From Crossaster papposus (lineage: Eukaryota > Echinodermata > Asteroidea > Velatida > Solasteridae): a stretch of DNA of 64,000 nucleotides. This document shows, in pieces, positions 12,101 through 27,100 of this stretch; the first letter of the stretch is position 1, and the number at the start of each line of letters is the position of its first letter. A program made the translations under genes and the position numbers. The notes beneath the pieces were generated by a model. It did no database searches. It was not told the DNA's origin and was given only the letters and a program-made list of their open reading frames with translations. The stretch spans positions 1,736,001 through 1,800,000 of the forward strand of contig JBAIAA010000025.1 of the NCBI GenBank assembly GCA_037893245.1, given 5' to 3'.

Positions 12101-15100
12101 TGAGGCAGACATGACAGAAATTTGGAAAGGATCAGCGAGCGTACAAAAACAGGACAATTGTATCATTGCTGACACGATCTAACAAACAGTACTCTTTAGT
12201 AAAACCCAGCGAAGAGGCCGTCCTATGACTTTTGTGTCATCATATGATAAATTACGACAAAACCTAAATTCTTATGTTAAAACAATTAACCCTTCTGATT
12301 TCTCTTACCCAGTCAAATTGGGCATAAATTGATTCCAAAATAAAACAATTTTGTATTACACTGCTGTTATTACTGATATTGCAAATTCTGGCTGGGGGCG
12401 AGGCACATGCCCCTGGACCTCCTCAGTAGGGCATTCCTCATTTGCTCACCTCCCTCGCCAGTTTGCTACCCAGATTTTAACATTTTTCGGGTGCATGCCC
12501 CTAGAGTTTAGGGCGTGTGATCAGCTGCTGGCCATAATTATGTAAAATAATAATTTGGGAGGCTGGGGTGCTGAATTGCGAAGGACGCGGCTACAACGCG
12601 GTCGAGCCGCTGGCACGTAAAGGCGCATCTGGCAGCCGACCACATCGACTCATATATGACTACGGAGCAGGGTCTGATATCGAAGGTGTTTCATTTGTCC
12701 AGAGGAAGGAAAACTGGAGGGCCCGGTGAAAAACCCTTGTGGCACAGGAGAGAACCAACGCACTACTCTACTCACATATGATCCGGGCCGGGAATCGAAC
12801 CAGGCCACCCATCCGTTCTTGGGCAAGCCACTTCACCCTAACTTACCCCTCTCCACATAGGAGTTTAAATTGGTACCGTCATTAGCTGGGGAGTAACCAC
12901 TGAAAAAAACCTAGCATCCCGTGCAGGGGGAATATCAATATTCTCAGTCGTTTTATGCTATTGAAACCGGAAATATGATTGACCGCATTGACTTGAGACA
13001 GACTTTAGTTTTTAAAGATGGAAAAGCATCATCAAGACAATTTAATATTAATATGTGGAAGTTAGCATCCAATGCTGAGAGCAGATAACCTCATGGACTG
13101 TTGTGATCAGTTTAATCAGTTTACCAAGTTTGGGTAAATATGCATGAGCTTTAACGATCTGAGTATACACATGTACAACATGTCTGCTAAAAAGGGATAT
13201 AGCTGAAATACAAAGGTATTACCTTCCAACCCTCGAACAGAGTTCTCGATCAGACGCCACCGCACCGTTGAAGAACTGATGAGGCTTCAACTTGGGGTCG
13301 GGGTGACCGAACCCCAGACCTAATCCAAGGGCCACAAAGAAACCAATTGCAAGTACAACCACCATAAAGATGAACAAGTAAGGCGGGACGGTGTGCTCGT
13401 CGTCTTTCTTTTTCTTGCCCGACTTTTCCTTCCCTGCAGCCTCTCTGTTGAGGGGATCAGAAGTTGGTCAAAATTAACAAGTATGCCTCTGGTGGAAAAC
13501 TGTACTATAGACCCACAGATCAGCTCTGTTACCTCCGATTGTTTTAGGTGAGGTTTCTTTAATACAGATAATGCCCATCTATTACCTGAAGTAACAACAA
13601 AAATGTATACAGTAAATGAAAATGTGCCATGTATTGTATTTGTTTGTGTTTTTAGGGTACCCTTTAATTTTGATCAAATTAGAGTCAATGGTGTTTTTAT
13701 CATTCCAAGGACCTTTTCTTCAACCTATAGCAGACCCTTCTTAATTTTAATTACACCCTTTTTGTAACTATAAACAATTTCTTTGGATAGAAATTGTGAT
13801 TTTAATATGCTGTTTAGAGCTGGTGATGTGCGTCTCAGCGCGGTATTAAATCCTGTGGATAACGATTTTATTAGATTCCTTGTGCCTTACCATTATGTTT
13901 ATACACTTACATGTATGATAGGTTATGATAAAATTGGACATTGGCAGCTATTTTGGACGTCATCTTGAATTTTGGAGAGAGCTGCATGGGAATTTTCGGG
14001 TACTATTTTTAAGTATGTTATTCTACTCATATTCCTCGACCTGTCCTGAACATTTTAGCTTGTTATGAGCCATTGCCAGGTTTTTACCTATTATGACCTA
14101 ATGCTCTTGTTTTAAACACACTGTATATGAAACTATTTTGTCATTTTGCAATCAATGTCATAGAGATTACATTTAAATTCGTAACGACTGTATGCTATCT
14201 TTGGTATTATTACATGTTCGTTATACGTTATACTGTGTCTTTGGTTGCCGGCCTCATGTGTCGTACATGTAAGTTTAATTTACATGCAGTTATGTGCCCA
14301 TGCCCCCCTTTTCAGTCGTACTTGTTTATTGTATTGTAGGATTGTATAAGTTTTTAGTAGCGTTAGGTTGTATTCATTTTGGAGGGGCTTTGCGTGTTAT
14401 CCAGCATGGATAACACGCCACGCAATTATATATTTGTTTTCATTGCTCAAATTGAATCCATACTGCCTAAATTGTATATAATAATTAAAAACCAAAAGAC
14501 ATGGCTTTAAGAAAGATAATTTATTTCTTCTTTCATTTTTGTTGCGAGTTTGGTTGTGAGTTTGGTTGTCCACTGGCGGATCCCAAGTGGGTTTCGTTAC
14601 AATACCAATGTTCTGCAATATATTCATACTAGTACTCAATTTATTTTTGATGCATAAAATGTGACTTAAAGGTAGGATACACCATTTGCAGATATCGAAA
14701 AAATTTAATACAGAATTATTAAGAAATATCTTACTCATCTGAAAGTAAATGATTCTAGGCATCCAGCAAAATGATTGCGCTAGATATCCTCTAATTATCT
14801 TGAAAAATATAATTCTATAAACAAAAAATCGCGATCGCCATCCGGCGATCGCGAATTTTTCTTTATAGAATAACATAAGAATAACTGCTCGACGCCGGTT
14901 AATAACAAACGCTGTTTTCTCGGCATTTAGATTCTAAAAAATCGGACAGGTCAGTTAAACGATATTTACTATAAAATACAACCCCCCAAAAACAAAAAAA
15001 AACATCCATTTATTATAATTCAAGCAATTACCAATGGTGTACCCTACCTTTAATTTCACAAACAAAATTTATAATACAACAAAATTCTTAGTAAATATCA

Positions 15101-18100
15101 CAATACACATTCTTTTTTAATAATTTACGAAACCAGAAAACACAATGTAATTAAACTTACACGTCATATTTTATCTTTCCTGTGTGTTCGTGTGCAGATA
15201 TGCTTAAGCTGTGGAAAATAGAAGAAGTTAAAAGTGTGTGTTTATAGGTTACAAGATAAGTAATAATACCATTTTGAAATGACATTCATACAAACCTGAG
15301 ACACTGTTTAGTAGATTAGCCATTCATATTGGTCGAGAGCTCGACATGTGGGTATGTCACCGCCGTTTCTTAAGCGACATACAGTTGTGCGCATGTGTCA
15401 TTTTCAAATCCAGATCAAATGAAATGCATAATTCAAGAGCAGTGACCCGCGACAGAGTTTATCACTTGCTGGGTTTGCCCTTTCGAAAACACATGATTCA
15501 AAGAGATCACAATTATCAGCTTTTTTATACAAACCATTTTTTGAGTTTGGAAAAACTCATCTTCACTGTTAAAATTGTCCTGAAAACCATCCTTTACTAA
15601 CGAAACGAAGCGTCTGTATTTAAGTTTAAATGTTGCGCTTGTCATTCCAATTTTGTTTGGTTTTGGGGGTTTATTAAATCACGGATATTCTTATGAATGA
15701 ACTCATAAAAAAAAAAAAAAAACTAATGTCAGTATTCATCGGTAATTTCCGTTTTTTGATCGTCCCTCTGTTGCGGGTCACCGCTCATGAATAATGCATT
15801 TTATTTAATCTAGATTTGAAAATGGCACATGCGCACAACTGTATGTCGCTATACACAATGGCAGAAACAGCGGTGATGTGTAAACGGCCGATAACACATG
15901 ATCCAGCCAGTTTTAAACGCTTTTTAGGTACCACATTAAATTTGGACTGATATGAAGTCTTGTCCATGACCATTTCATTGGTTAAAATTTCACAAAGCAT
16001 ATGCAGTACAACCAATGATTCCGTATAATTATTTAGTTCCAGTGCCATAACGCACCATAACACACACACAGCTTTACCTTACATACGTACTGTGGACATT
16101 CCTTTGTCTTCGTGTAGTTAAAAAACGTTGACTAAATACTAATTTTTCTCGCTTCCCCAAAACAAATTTACCCTCAAATTTTGATTCTGGGCCTCTCGGC
16201 TGTTCCTTCTATCTTTTAACCCTAACTCGTTTTTCCTCTAGTGCTCTTTTTCGGAAACTGAAAAACGGATTGTGGACCTGGGCAATAAAAAATTGACCCC
16301 CATTTGACCCCAAGTTATTGTGAGACTTGAGACCAAGTGACCAGTAGGCAGGTCACTTAAATTCAAAGTTACCACAGAACAGTAAATCTTAATGTCCTTA
16401 TCTCAGTTCAAGTTTCCACATAACTATAAATCTGAAATGTTAACCTTGATTGGTGAAATAAGTGAGTGAGTGAGTATTTAGGGTTTAACGCCGTACCAGC
16501 ATCAATGGCCATATTCACGGCGGGAACAAATTTCATTCAACAATTTTTTATTTCATTCAACAATTTTTTATTTCATTCAACAATTTTTTATTTCATTCAA
16601 CAATTAATGTGAAGAAGTTACAGTTTTAGAGGTGGGAGGAAAGCCCCAGAAGAATATCCTGGGGAAAAACCCACGGAGTCGGGCAGGGACTGAAAACCCA
16701 ATCCACATATTGGCCCAGGCCGGATTCGAACCCGGGTCATAGTGGTGGAAGGCGAGGAAAGAACCGCTACACCAACCCGACTCCCCTTGGTGAAATAAGC
16801 CTACACAGTGTGTACACTACACTGAATTGATAAAAGTAGGCGATTTTGCAGTGAACTGTTTAAGGCAATGATGTCCTGGTGTTGATCACCTTTTGATCAT
16901 GATGCCAGTTGTCCCCGCTCCCTTTATGAGTTCCGTTCAGTTATGCAATAAAAAATGCCAAGAAAAATTTAGCAAATTTGATTCAAAGAGTCCGAGGAAA
17001 GTAGCCTCAGATTGCACCACAGAGCAACTAGAATCCAATTTTCTCCGGGCCCCGGACCCCACGCCGTAAATGGCTTCGCGCTCGCTAGGCTCGGAGTCAG
17101 CAAATTCACTTCAACACACCCCCCCCCCCCCCCCCAATGAAAATGTCCTCGCTACGCCTCTGACAGTGCGTATGCAAGACTAACTCACCATATCACACCA
17201 TTCTCAAGCCATTCTTACGCCGTACCTATAGCAGGAGGTAAAACGCGCGGGCCTTAGTATAAGAGCATTTGTGTGGAACACATACATGTACCATAACAAT
17301 AACTTAAAGGGGTGTTGCTCAAAACATAAGGTGAAATTGTTGACTGAAAGATATTGATGAATAGGGGGGAGTGGTTGTTAAAGCCCTCGCTTTTCGCTTG
17401 GGGATTAAAATTAACTGGTTCTAAACATACTTGTTTTCAAAACCGGCCAACATCTTTGTTGTATATGTTCCTTGTTGTTAAAAACATTATGGTCAATAAT
17501 ACACCAATATGTTTAGTTACATAAATTCAAATATTGTTATAAAGGGAAGACTTACTCTACATCATCATAATCCCGTGATTCCCCTGTCTTCTTTGAAGTA
17601 TCGGGGCTGGGTTTTGGAGGTTCGTCTCCATTTTTATATCTGTAGAGATACAATAAAAATCCATTCATTAAGAAGTGGTAATTATAAAAGAAAGTGAACC
17701 AAATGAGGAAAAAACTAAACATTTAAAGAGAATTTAGCTCTCATTAAAAAAAAAAACCGGATTAAGAACATTATGTGTATGCATATTATATGAAAATGCA
17801 TATTATATTCGGACTCGCCTGTAATTTGAAACTCAAAACAGATTTGTCTGCTGCATATAAAGGCCCTGTCTTTTCCAAAGACGAATGTTGTATTAGTGTG
17901 CAAGGCCACGGATCTCAGGTATAAACTGTACCACCATGAAAGTCCATGGTTTTGAACAGCGACTCAATTGGTGCTGCCCTGTTTTTGGGAATCTAGATGC
18001 ACCCACAAAAGTAGTTTCTCTCTTCAGTTCAGGGACGTACAGGAATACAGTTTAATTGCCCGAGGTCAAACCTGCAGGGTGCTCTGCTATTTGGAGACAT

Positions 18101-21100
18101 CATATAAATAAAACCATAACTGAGCAAAATTTTAGAAGCAACGGGAGGCATTGACTACAAGGTGGACGTCATTTCAACGTTGGCGACAGCAGCATTTGCA
18201 ACACCGCTGTGGTTTGTCAAAAAAATGAAATTCGGTTGTTTTTTAATGGACTCTTTGTATAGTAGGCTTTGAAAATGTTCCTAATGTTTATGAGTAGGAA
18301 ACATGTAATAAGGTTTTTTTTTGCTTAAATCAATAAAGTATCATATTGACAACAACATTATGTGTGAGGTTGTGTTTATTTTCTGTGATAAATGGGAGAA
18401 AATAATTTTTGAAAATGTTTAGTCATACCACTCCGCCCCTCAAAGGGAAGCCTCATTAACATAAAACTTCGCGTGGGGTATGACAAAAATCGAGGCAGAG
18501 AATTGCCTCACTGCGGGGGGGGCGCTACCCGGGCCTGGCTTGCAATAAGCCACTTCGACATCTCACGCGCGCAGTGCACTATGGGTAATGTCAAGGGTTA
18601 TTGCAGATAAACAAATGGTGTCGCCGTTGGCAACGTACTCGTGTCGCGCGTGGAGAATGCCATTTTTCTATTTCTACTGTCGCGTTTTAGATTGTTTTTT
18701 TCTCAAATAACTTTGTCAATGTCCTCAGAGGATTCTTTTGCTTTGTCTTTAGATGTTATTGAACACTGGAATGTCGAGGCTTTGAAGGATTTTTTTTTAA
18801 TTAAGAGGAAATCCAGCGGGGGGAAGAAGGAAATCTGCTTGATCAGCTCAACGTTCCTCTATCTGAAAGTTGACGAACTGACCGAAGACAAACACAGAAC
18901 GAAGTTATATTCGGATGGATTATTGCCACAAAAGCAATTACAATTTCGTTTGTGTTAATTGGCAAAGCAGCTACCAATACCAGATTCCACTTTCAAAATT
19001 GAATTATGTTGTTCATTGATACCATTATTGAATTTACCATTTATAAATTATATTGATTTTATAACTAGCTGATGCAGAGGTTACACAAAATATAGTGGTG
19101 TTCAAACATTTGACAAATCTTGAATTGTTTTCGTATTTATGAAGGGTTAATTGCAGCTGCAAGTGGGTGTATAATAATATTGTTAATTAACTGAGCAGCT
19201 TAAACAATATTATTTTAGTCAGGCTTTTATATCTTTATTATTTTGTAATACATGTATGTTCACTTTTTTCTTCTTGCACCTGTTGATTAAAGCACGATAC
19301 CTTTAAAATACGTTCACAAACACATCAGCCGAGTGATTTTATATGCTTCGTGATAAAGAGTGAAAGCATTTTATTAATATTACATGTAAAAGGAAAGCCA
19401 CCAGCCCTATACAATCATTATTTCACGTATAGTGTACATTTATATCTGCACACTTTATTTGGTCAACGAGTTATTCACAGCTGTACAGAGATACATTGTA
19501 TACATTTACACAATGAGGTCTGGTTAAAGAATACTAGAACAGCAAAGACTAATTATATCATTGGCTGAAGATACAATGAAGTGTCTTGAGCATACACGAT
19601 CGACGATTTTGCAACCCAGTTCCTGTTTGTTCGGGGATATTTCCTGTTGATCATCTTGTGCCAGCGACGACTGGTGTCTTCATCACGCTTCTCAGTTGAG
19701 AATGGAATTGAGGTTCACAATCACATGTTCCGAAACCTAAATGGCATCCATGCTTTGTACATTGTCCTCCTTTTCATTTTTCAAGTTGATTATTGATGTT
19801 GCCGCAGTTTGCAACATAACATATATCCTCAGGTTCAGCAAAAGATGGTCCTCATCACCTTATGAAGGAAGACACATAAGAGAACAATAGAGTTGCTAAG
19901 TATATTATACATTGTACTTTATTTTCGTGTTGCATGTTGTCATTGTCATTATCACTTTGATCCCTAAATTTCCTTTAAAAAATAAAACCCCTAGACCTAC
20001 TTAATTAGGCCCTACCCTAATTAATTAGGCCCTCCTATAAAAAGGATAATGAAAACTCTACAAATACAATTAAAAAATACATTATCATGATGCAAATGAC
20101 ACTTTTTGGTACAAAATACATGCAAGTCTTTTATAGTTTTTCCTTTAGAAAAATGTTTCAGACAAAGATAAAGCTAAGTAGGTCGTGCCTGCACCCTAGA
20201 TAAATTATGCAGGCTGCCACATTTTTAATAATGGGCGCCCTAGATCCCAAACGTAGTTTACACACGTACACACTGCATAAAATGTGACTGTGACTGCGTG
20301 GTCGACCGTACAAGTTTACATTTTTAGCGAACTCGAAACGAGATTTGTTTTGCTCTATCTGAAGAAAAACAAAGTTAGGTAACATTAATTATCTCACCAT
20401 GATTAAATTCGAGTCAGGATTCTGCTGTATTGGGTTTAATAAACACGGGAAAAATTGTGTTTTTCCCCCCACACATGCTAACGAACGTCAGTTAAGCAGT
20501 ATGTTTACACGTACGTGTATCGTACCCGCGTTATGCACGTTGCAGTGTATCGTACCCGCGTTATGCACGTTGCATACGTGCAAGCGCGACTTTGTTTATC
20601 TCAAATTTCAGGTTGCCAAGGTAAGTAACGCATGCGCAGTTGGAATGTCGAAGTGGCTTATATGCGCGCATTGCATGCAACAAGTCTTTGTCTACGAGTT
20701 TACCATGCCGGTTTTTTATTCTAAATCAGGGTAAAAATACAACTGTTTTCAGTCATGCCGACTAGATGTGTAGCTGCTGGGTGTAGCAAAACTACCAAGG
20801 ATGGAGTAAGCCTTCATTTGTTTTCGGCTGATCCTAAATATCGGAAGATTTGGACAGCCAAAGTAAATCTTACCAGAGCGAAGTGGTCCCGCCGGGCCTA
20901 GTGATTTTTCGGCCCGATCTGCAGCGACCATTTTGAGCGGTCGTGCTTCGACACTGGTCTGTACAGCAACTTTGGCATGCCCTTAAAAAACATGCTGAAG
21001 TCAGATGCTGTCCTAACGATATTCCAATCGGACGAATCTGTACTGTTTTCGTCAGATTCACTAAAAACCGACGAAGAACTTTCACGATCGTCCATGTTTA

Positions 21101-24100
21101 GTCCGCGCCGATTACTGTACATGTACATGTACTTTGTACGGTATTGCTTTGGACAGCGTGCGTGTGGGTGATCGCGTTTACATGTACATGTACGTACGTG
21201 TGCACAAGGCATACGGGATTCGTTCACTCTCGTACACACAACAATGTGTGCGTACGTGGCCACGCGAACCCGTCTCGTACCTAGACGTCGCGTACCGACT
21301 ATCGATAATTTGTCCGGGTTCTGACTCGATTTACGTCACTCATTTTGAGTGGCCGCGAAATTTAAAAAGGGGGGGTCAATTTCTGGACGGCAAATTACCA
21401 CACTAAACGTACACTAGAACCAATTTTGCTTTTTATTCACATTTGATACACATAAATCTATTGATTTAAAACAAAAAATGCGTAATGAAGATGTTAGACT
21501 ACATGTTTCCTTTAAAGTAACAAGCGATGATTTAGAAAGGAATAACTGAATATAAAAGAAATTAGATAAGCCCATCAGCAATACATACACACATACATAC
21601 ACACAGGGCTTTACCTTACATACGCACTGTGGACATTCCTTTGTCTTCGTGTAGTTAACAAACTTTGACTAAATACTCATTTTTCTCGCTTCCCCAAAAC
21701 AAATTTACCCTCAAATTTGGATTATGGGCCTCTCAGCTGTCCCTTCTATCTTTTCTATATATAACCCTAACCCGTTTTTCCTCTAGCGCTCTTTTTCGGA
21801 AACGTGTGCAAGTCCACACACCGTAACCTCTTCCCGCATCGTGTGGACCTATATTGTTCGGAGGTCCACAGTGCGTATGCAAGACTAACTCACGCATACA
21901 TTAGGCCAGTGCGATTACATGGTGTATGACAGCAATTATTAACACTAGCTGAGTCGTAAAGTGACATGTTTTAAAATGTAAATGAAACAAAAGTGAAAAT
22001 GTTTCGAGACTACTGCTGCGCGCCGTCTATTTTTACAAGAATTGTAAGGAAAATAAAGCGAACCACTTTGGCATGTTTTTTCATTATCGTGAAAAACATG
22101 AGTTGAAAAACACAACACGGCAATTTGAGAAGGTAAGTAGTACGCAATCTGTGATTGAAAAACGTACCGCAATAACGCATGCACCCATCCTAAACGCAAG
22201 CCGGCTGGCCATCTGACAGTGCGCCCCTAGCCCAGGTTGGACGACGTCTTCATTGCACTACGACTAACGTCCAGGATTTAAGACCTCTGCCTGTGCAATA
22301 CGACTAAAAAAAAAAACTAATTTTACTCTCGTTTTTACCTTGTTGAAAAAGGCAATTTCTCGTCTATGCATTCTATGTGTCCTTATCTATGAGAACGGGG
22401 GGTTAAGAAATTCCATATGTTATGCTGGCCGACGTTTTTTCAGGAAAATAAACTCAAAACAACGTTAAACTTCAAAAACGTGTAGACTCTCTTCGTCAGT
22501 TTCACATCGAGTTCGTACGTGTGTGCACACGCGCGCCCAGGGCCGGGGGGGCGGAGGGGGGGCCCAAGAAAGTGCGCCACCAACGTTGAAATGTATCTCA
22601 TTCGTTCTTTCACGCTCATGAGCCACACATCTCACACAGTAAATACGTATAGATCGCTACCGCGAAGCGCACCGTTGAAACACGTACAAATTTGCTCCGT
22701 GTATCGCTCTCCACATTTAGTGATCCATGCAACGTCCGCAAAGCCAGGTACACAGGCACGATCTACACGGATTTTGTTTGGGGCGATGTCATTTTCTGCC
22801 ATTTTCGTTCGAAAACAACACGATAAAACGCAAGGGGGTCACAGGCAGATTTTTTTAAAAATTCAGTATATCACTGCTACATCCTTTTTTAACGTATCCA
22901 TGGAAAAAAATGAGTGGGGTCAAAGCACGATTTTTCACAATTTATCGATTATTATTGCCCTTTTTAGGGGAGGTATTTGTTAACGTCGTTTGAGTATTTG
23001 TGCACAATCTCCACGCGCATCAACGGTACGTCAAGGCTTTATTTTTTCGACTGCTTTTTTCATTTTCAATACAATTTTTGTCATTGGATGATAAACATTA
23101 AGGTAAATAACAACCTTGTACAACTACAAAATACAAGATGTTGAGATTGGATGCCAAAAACTCTTTATTTTTCGAGTGAGAAAATTGTTCCCCCCCTATT
23201 TTGAGAATGGACGGTTCCACAGCGTTTCGCAATCACAGCCTCGAGGTTAGGGAGTCCACCTGGGCTAAGTGCGCCCCCAACTTAACTGACGCAATACAGT
23301 CATGTTTGTAAATGCATGTGAATATTGTACGATCGGTGTACAATTTAGCGACATTTTGGTACCATCAACGTTCAGTTTTGCGTAATAGCGAAACGTTTTG
23401 GAGTGTTTTCAATGAGATAAAGCTGCAATATTTAAGTCAGGCATGAGAATGGGTTGTGTTAGAAAAAACTGGAAAAAAGCGATTCACCATTAATAAATAC
23501 CAAAGATCGTAGAGCGCCGTAGGCGCGGCGCTCTAGGGTCTTTGATAAATACCTAGGAGAGTTGAAGGCTTCTGATTGGCCGAGACTCGATCACGTGCAG
23601 GGCATTATATGTAGTAATATCATGGGTTTTCCAAGGGCCGTTTTCTAAACCCCGGCTTTGTGCTGCATTCTGGCCACATTACAGACGTTTTCCTAGTTCC
23701 GGATCGCAAACAATATTCAGGCAGTTTTCGGCAAGTCTAATCCTCGAAATTTAAATGAAATAGGCAGTGTTGTAGTCGAGTCACCTATGTCGAGTCCGAG
23801 TCCGAGTCCGAGTCCCGAGTCACTTGGTCCGAGTCCGAGTCACGAGTCACTTGGTTCGAGTCCGAGTCACGAGTCACTTGTTTAAATAATTAAATAGTTA
23901 AAATACTAGTTCCACCAGTTCACTTAGATGACTGGATCACTATTGATCTTTTTTTTTTTAGGTTTTACCAATACTCCTTGCCCCTTCTCCAGAATATCTT
24001 TTAATTTTTGTTTTCTTCAAAATAACAAATTATTTACTGATTTAGTTATTTCATAAAGGCAGGTAGGCAAGTTTTATATTTTTCGCTTGCAAAATTGGCA

Positions 24101-27100
24101 CATCGCCCTTGATTTTGAAGTTTCAAAATTTGTTTTAAAGTTGGTGTAACCAAAAGAAACAATACGAGGAACGACAGATGCCATGGTTTAAAAATTGTTG
24201 TAGCGACTAGCGAACTGACGTGACGTGCCAATTAGCGTGTGTGGTGGATATTGTTGTGTCGACATGTGTGAAAACTGGTGCAAACAACACACAGCCATCT
24301 CAGTGCAATATACAGGCGGTGTTTTTACACGTACCAGACATGCCAGACTATGGTCAGCTTCGGTTGCGTCTATGGCTAGATCAGCGCGTAAGCCGCCTAT
24401 GTTTTAACATTAAAAAGAGGTAGCGATATAGCCACAGCCAGCTAAAGCCGTCATTCGGATTCCTGAGACGAATTCCTATTTCCCTGGTAATATGCATCAA
24501 GCAGTGGCTATGGTGTTAAGGTTGACAGAATACCAGCGTTAATATTGATGTCGTGCACAATAATGCTTTTACAGAAATATATCCCAGTGTTATTATGCGC
24601 ATTGAACATACACATGTACATGTACGTGCGCTGTACACTACATGGCCATAGCAACACAGTAATCACGAACACTATTACTTGCAACATCAGTGCTGCTTAT
24701 TTCGTGTGCTAAACGTTAATATTCCTCCATGTGCATGACGATCGGATCATTGGAATTGTTTTTAATATTTACAAAAAAATAAAACAGGTATTGTTAGTGA
24801 AAATACGTGACACGAGTCACGAGTCCTTGAGGTCAAGTCCGAGTCATAGTAGTCGAGTCCGAGTCCAAGTCCGAGTCTTTTGCCGACGTGACTCGAGTCG
24901 AGTCCGAGTCACCAAAATTGTGACTCGAGTCCGAGTCCTGGACTCGAGTCATACAACTCTGGAAATAGGTTTAGTAGTTTCCTTGAGTGATGGAGAAACT
25001 ACAGTTTTTTTAAATATATTTATGCTCTTCTTTATTTGAAAATACGACGTCAAATATACCGACATCCTTTTTTCTAGTTGCGGATCGGTTTAACCAATTC
25101 CGGATCGAGTAAAAAACTGCTTCGTACATGAAAAATTATCACGCTAGAACCAACCCGAATCAAGCCTATATTTCTGATAAAGTATTCATTAATTTATATA
25201 AATACAGTTTAAAATAAATTTCAAATACTTTCACTTCCAATAAAGTTTAAAAAGAGGACTTGCAAGGAAATGCTTTGAAATGTTTTGTCCGTGTACGGCG
25301 CGCGGCATCAACGAGCCGATAAACTTTGACCCACAGAACACATCATATGAAATCGCTTGCGCACGTGTAGTTGATGCATGTATTTTACGGGCGATCCGGA
25401 ACTAGGAAAATACTGGAGACTTTTAGACTTATTTTATGTATCAAGAAGCTTGTATGTTTCTTTTCAAAATGCACTTCACCTAAACAAATAGTATTGGAGA
25501 CCAAGCCATAACAAGGTAGGTTTTTATTTGAAGCGATTGGGAACTAGGAAAAATCCGGAGCTAGGAAAACAACTGTACCACTGCTAAACTACATACGAAA
25601 ACGAAGCTGCGTTTGTAAAACGGACTAGAAGAAGCCGCGAAGTCGCGAAATTCGGAGTATTTTCACCATTTTTCTCGTTAAAAAGGTATTTATTAAAGGT
25701 AATAACAGTGCGAGAACCCGGTTATTACATAAAGGGTAATGGCTGAGGAACACGCCAATACCAGCAGGATAATCGGGCGAGGCGCGCAGCGCCGAGTCCG
25801 ATTATCCTGCTGGTATTGGCGTGTTCCGAAGCTAGTATTAGCCTATTAGTCAGGTGGCTTAGCGACAATTTTCAGGATTAACGTTACCGGCCGGACAAAA
25901 GTACCAAATTTGGCATGGAGTTTCTTTTCGACCTATCTATTGATTTTATCCGTGGAACCCACTTGACCGGTTCCGATTTTTCAAGATGGCGGCCAAAATC
26001 CAAGATGGCCGCCAGAAACAAAGGAAATGTCATATATCTGGCTGTAAAAATCGGAAATGAACAAATGAGGTGTCAATTCAGGGGTTTCTTGGGTCACTGA
26101 AACAGATGCTGGTCATGGCATTTTGCTCGGGTCACTCATTTCCAAGATGGCGGCCAAATGTAAAAATGGCCGCCAAAAAAAAGGAAATTACGTATATCTG
26201 ACTGTGAAAATCGGAAATAAACAAATGAGGTGTCAATTCAGGGGTTTCTTGGGTCACTGAAACAGATGCTGGTCATAGCATTTTGCTCGGGTCACTCATT
26301 TCCAAGATGGCGGCCAAATGTAAAAATGGCCGCCCAAAAAAAGGAAATTACGTATATCTGACTGTGAAAATCGGAAATAAACAAATGAGGTGTCAATTCA
26401 GGGGTTTCTTGGGTCACTGAAACAGATGCTGGTCATAGCATTTTGCTCGGGTCACCCATTTCCAAGATGGCGGCCAATATAACAAAAAATACACATCGTT
26501 ATTGTTAAGTACATACTGATAGTATTCCTGAATTATATCTACAATGTTTTAATACAATGTATTGTAACGGAACTGGGTAGGGCCTAAATGCCGACTCGTA
26601 TGCACGTCTAGTTAATCAAAAAATATATTGTAGAATCGTGTAGAATCACGCGCTCATACTGCATGATACATGGCGCAGCGGCCAATCATCAACGCGCGGC
26701 TGCATGATCAGGGTTAAGCAACCAATTACCGGTGCACGTAGCTTCTGCCCGGTAACTGTATAGATAATTAGCGCGTGCTGAAGCTGTGCTGAATCTAAAA
26801 ATGATTTTACACCTCTATATACAAATTTCTGTCATATATCTTAAATGTAGTATTGGCCGCCATTTTGAAATTTGGCAGCCATCTTGGAAATGGGCAACCT
26901 GAGCAAAATGCCATGGCCAGCATCTGTTTCAGTGACCCAAGGAACCCCTGAATTGACACCTCATTTGTTTATTTCCGATTTTCAAAGTCAGATATACGTA
27001 ATTTCCTTTTTTGGGCGGCCATTTTTAAATTTGGCCGCCATCTTGGAAATGGGTGACCCGAGCAACATGCCATAACCAGCATCTGTTTCAGTGACCCCGA

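Noticed and set aside
12780-12860. tRNA gene on the minus strand
   Set aside because: It has a B-box but no acceptor or anticodon stem. Called SINE-like instead.
16700-16786. tRNA gene on the minus strand
   Set aside because: A- and B-boxes are present but the cloverleaf does not close and a SINE body follows.
22440-22983. Overlapping ORFs around a GC-rich patch
   Set aside because: No splice signals or family features. Composition looks random.
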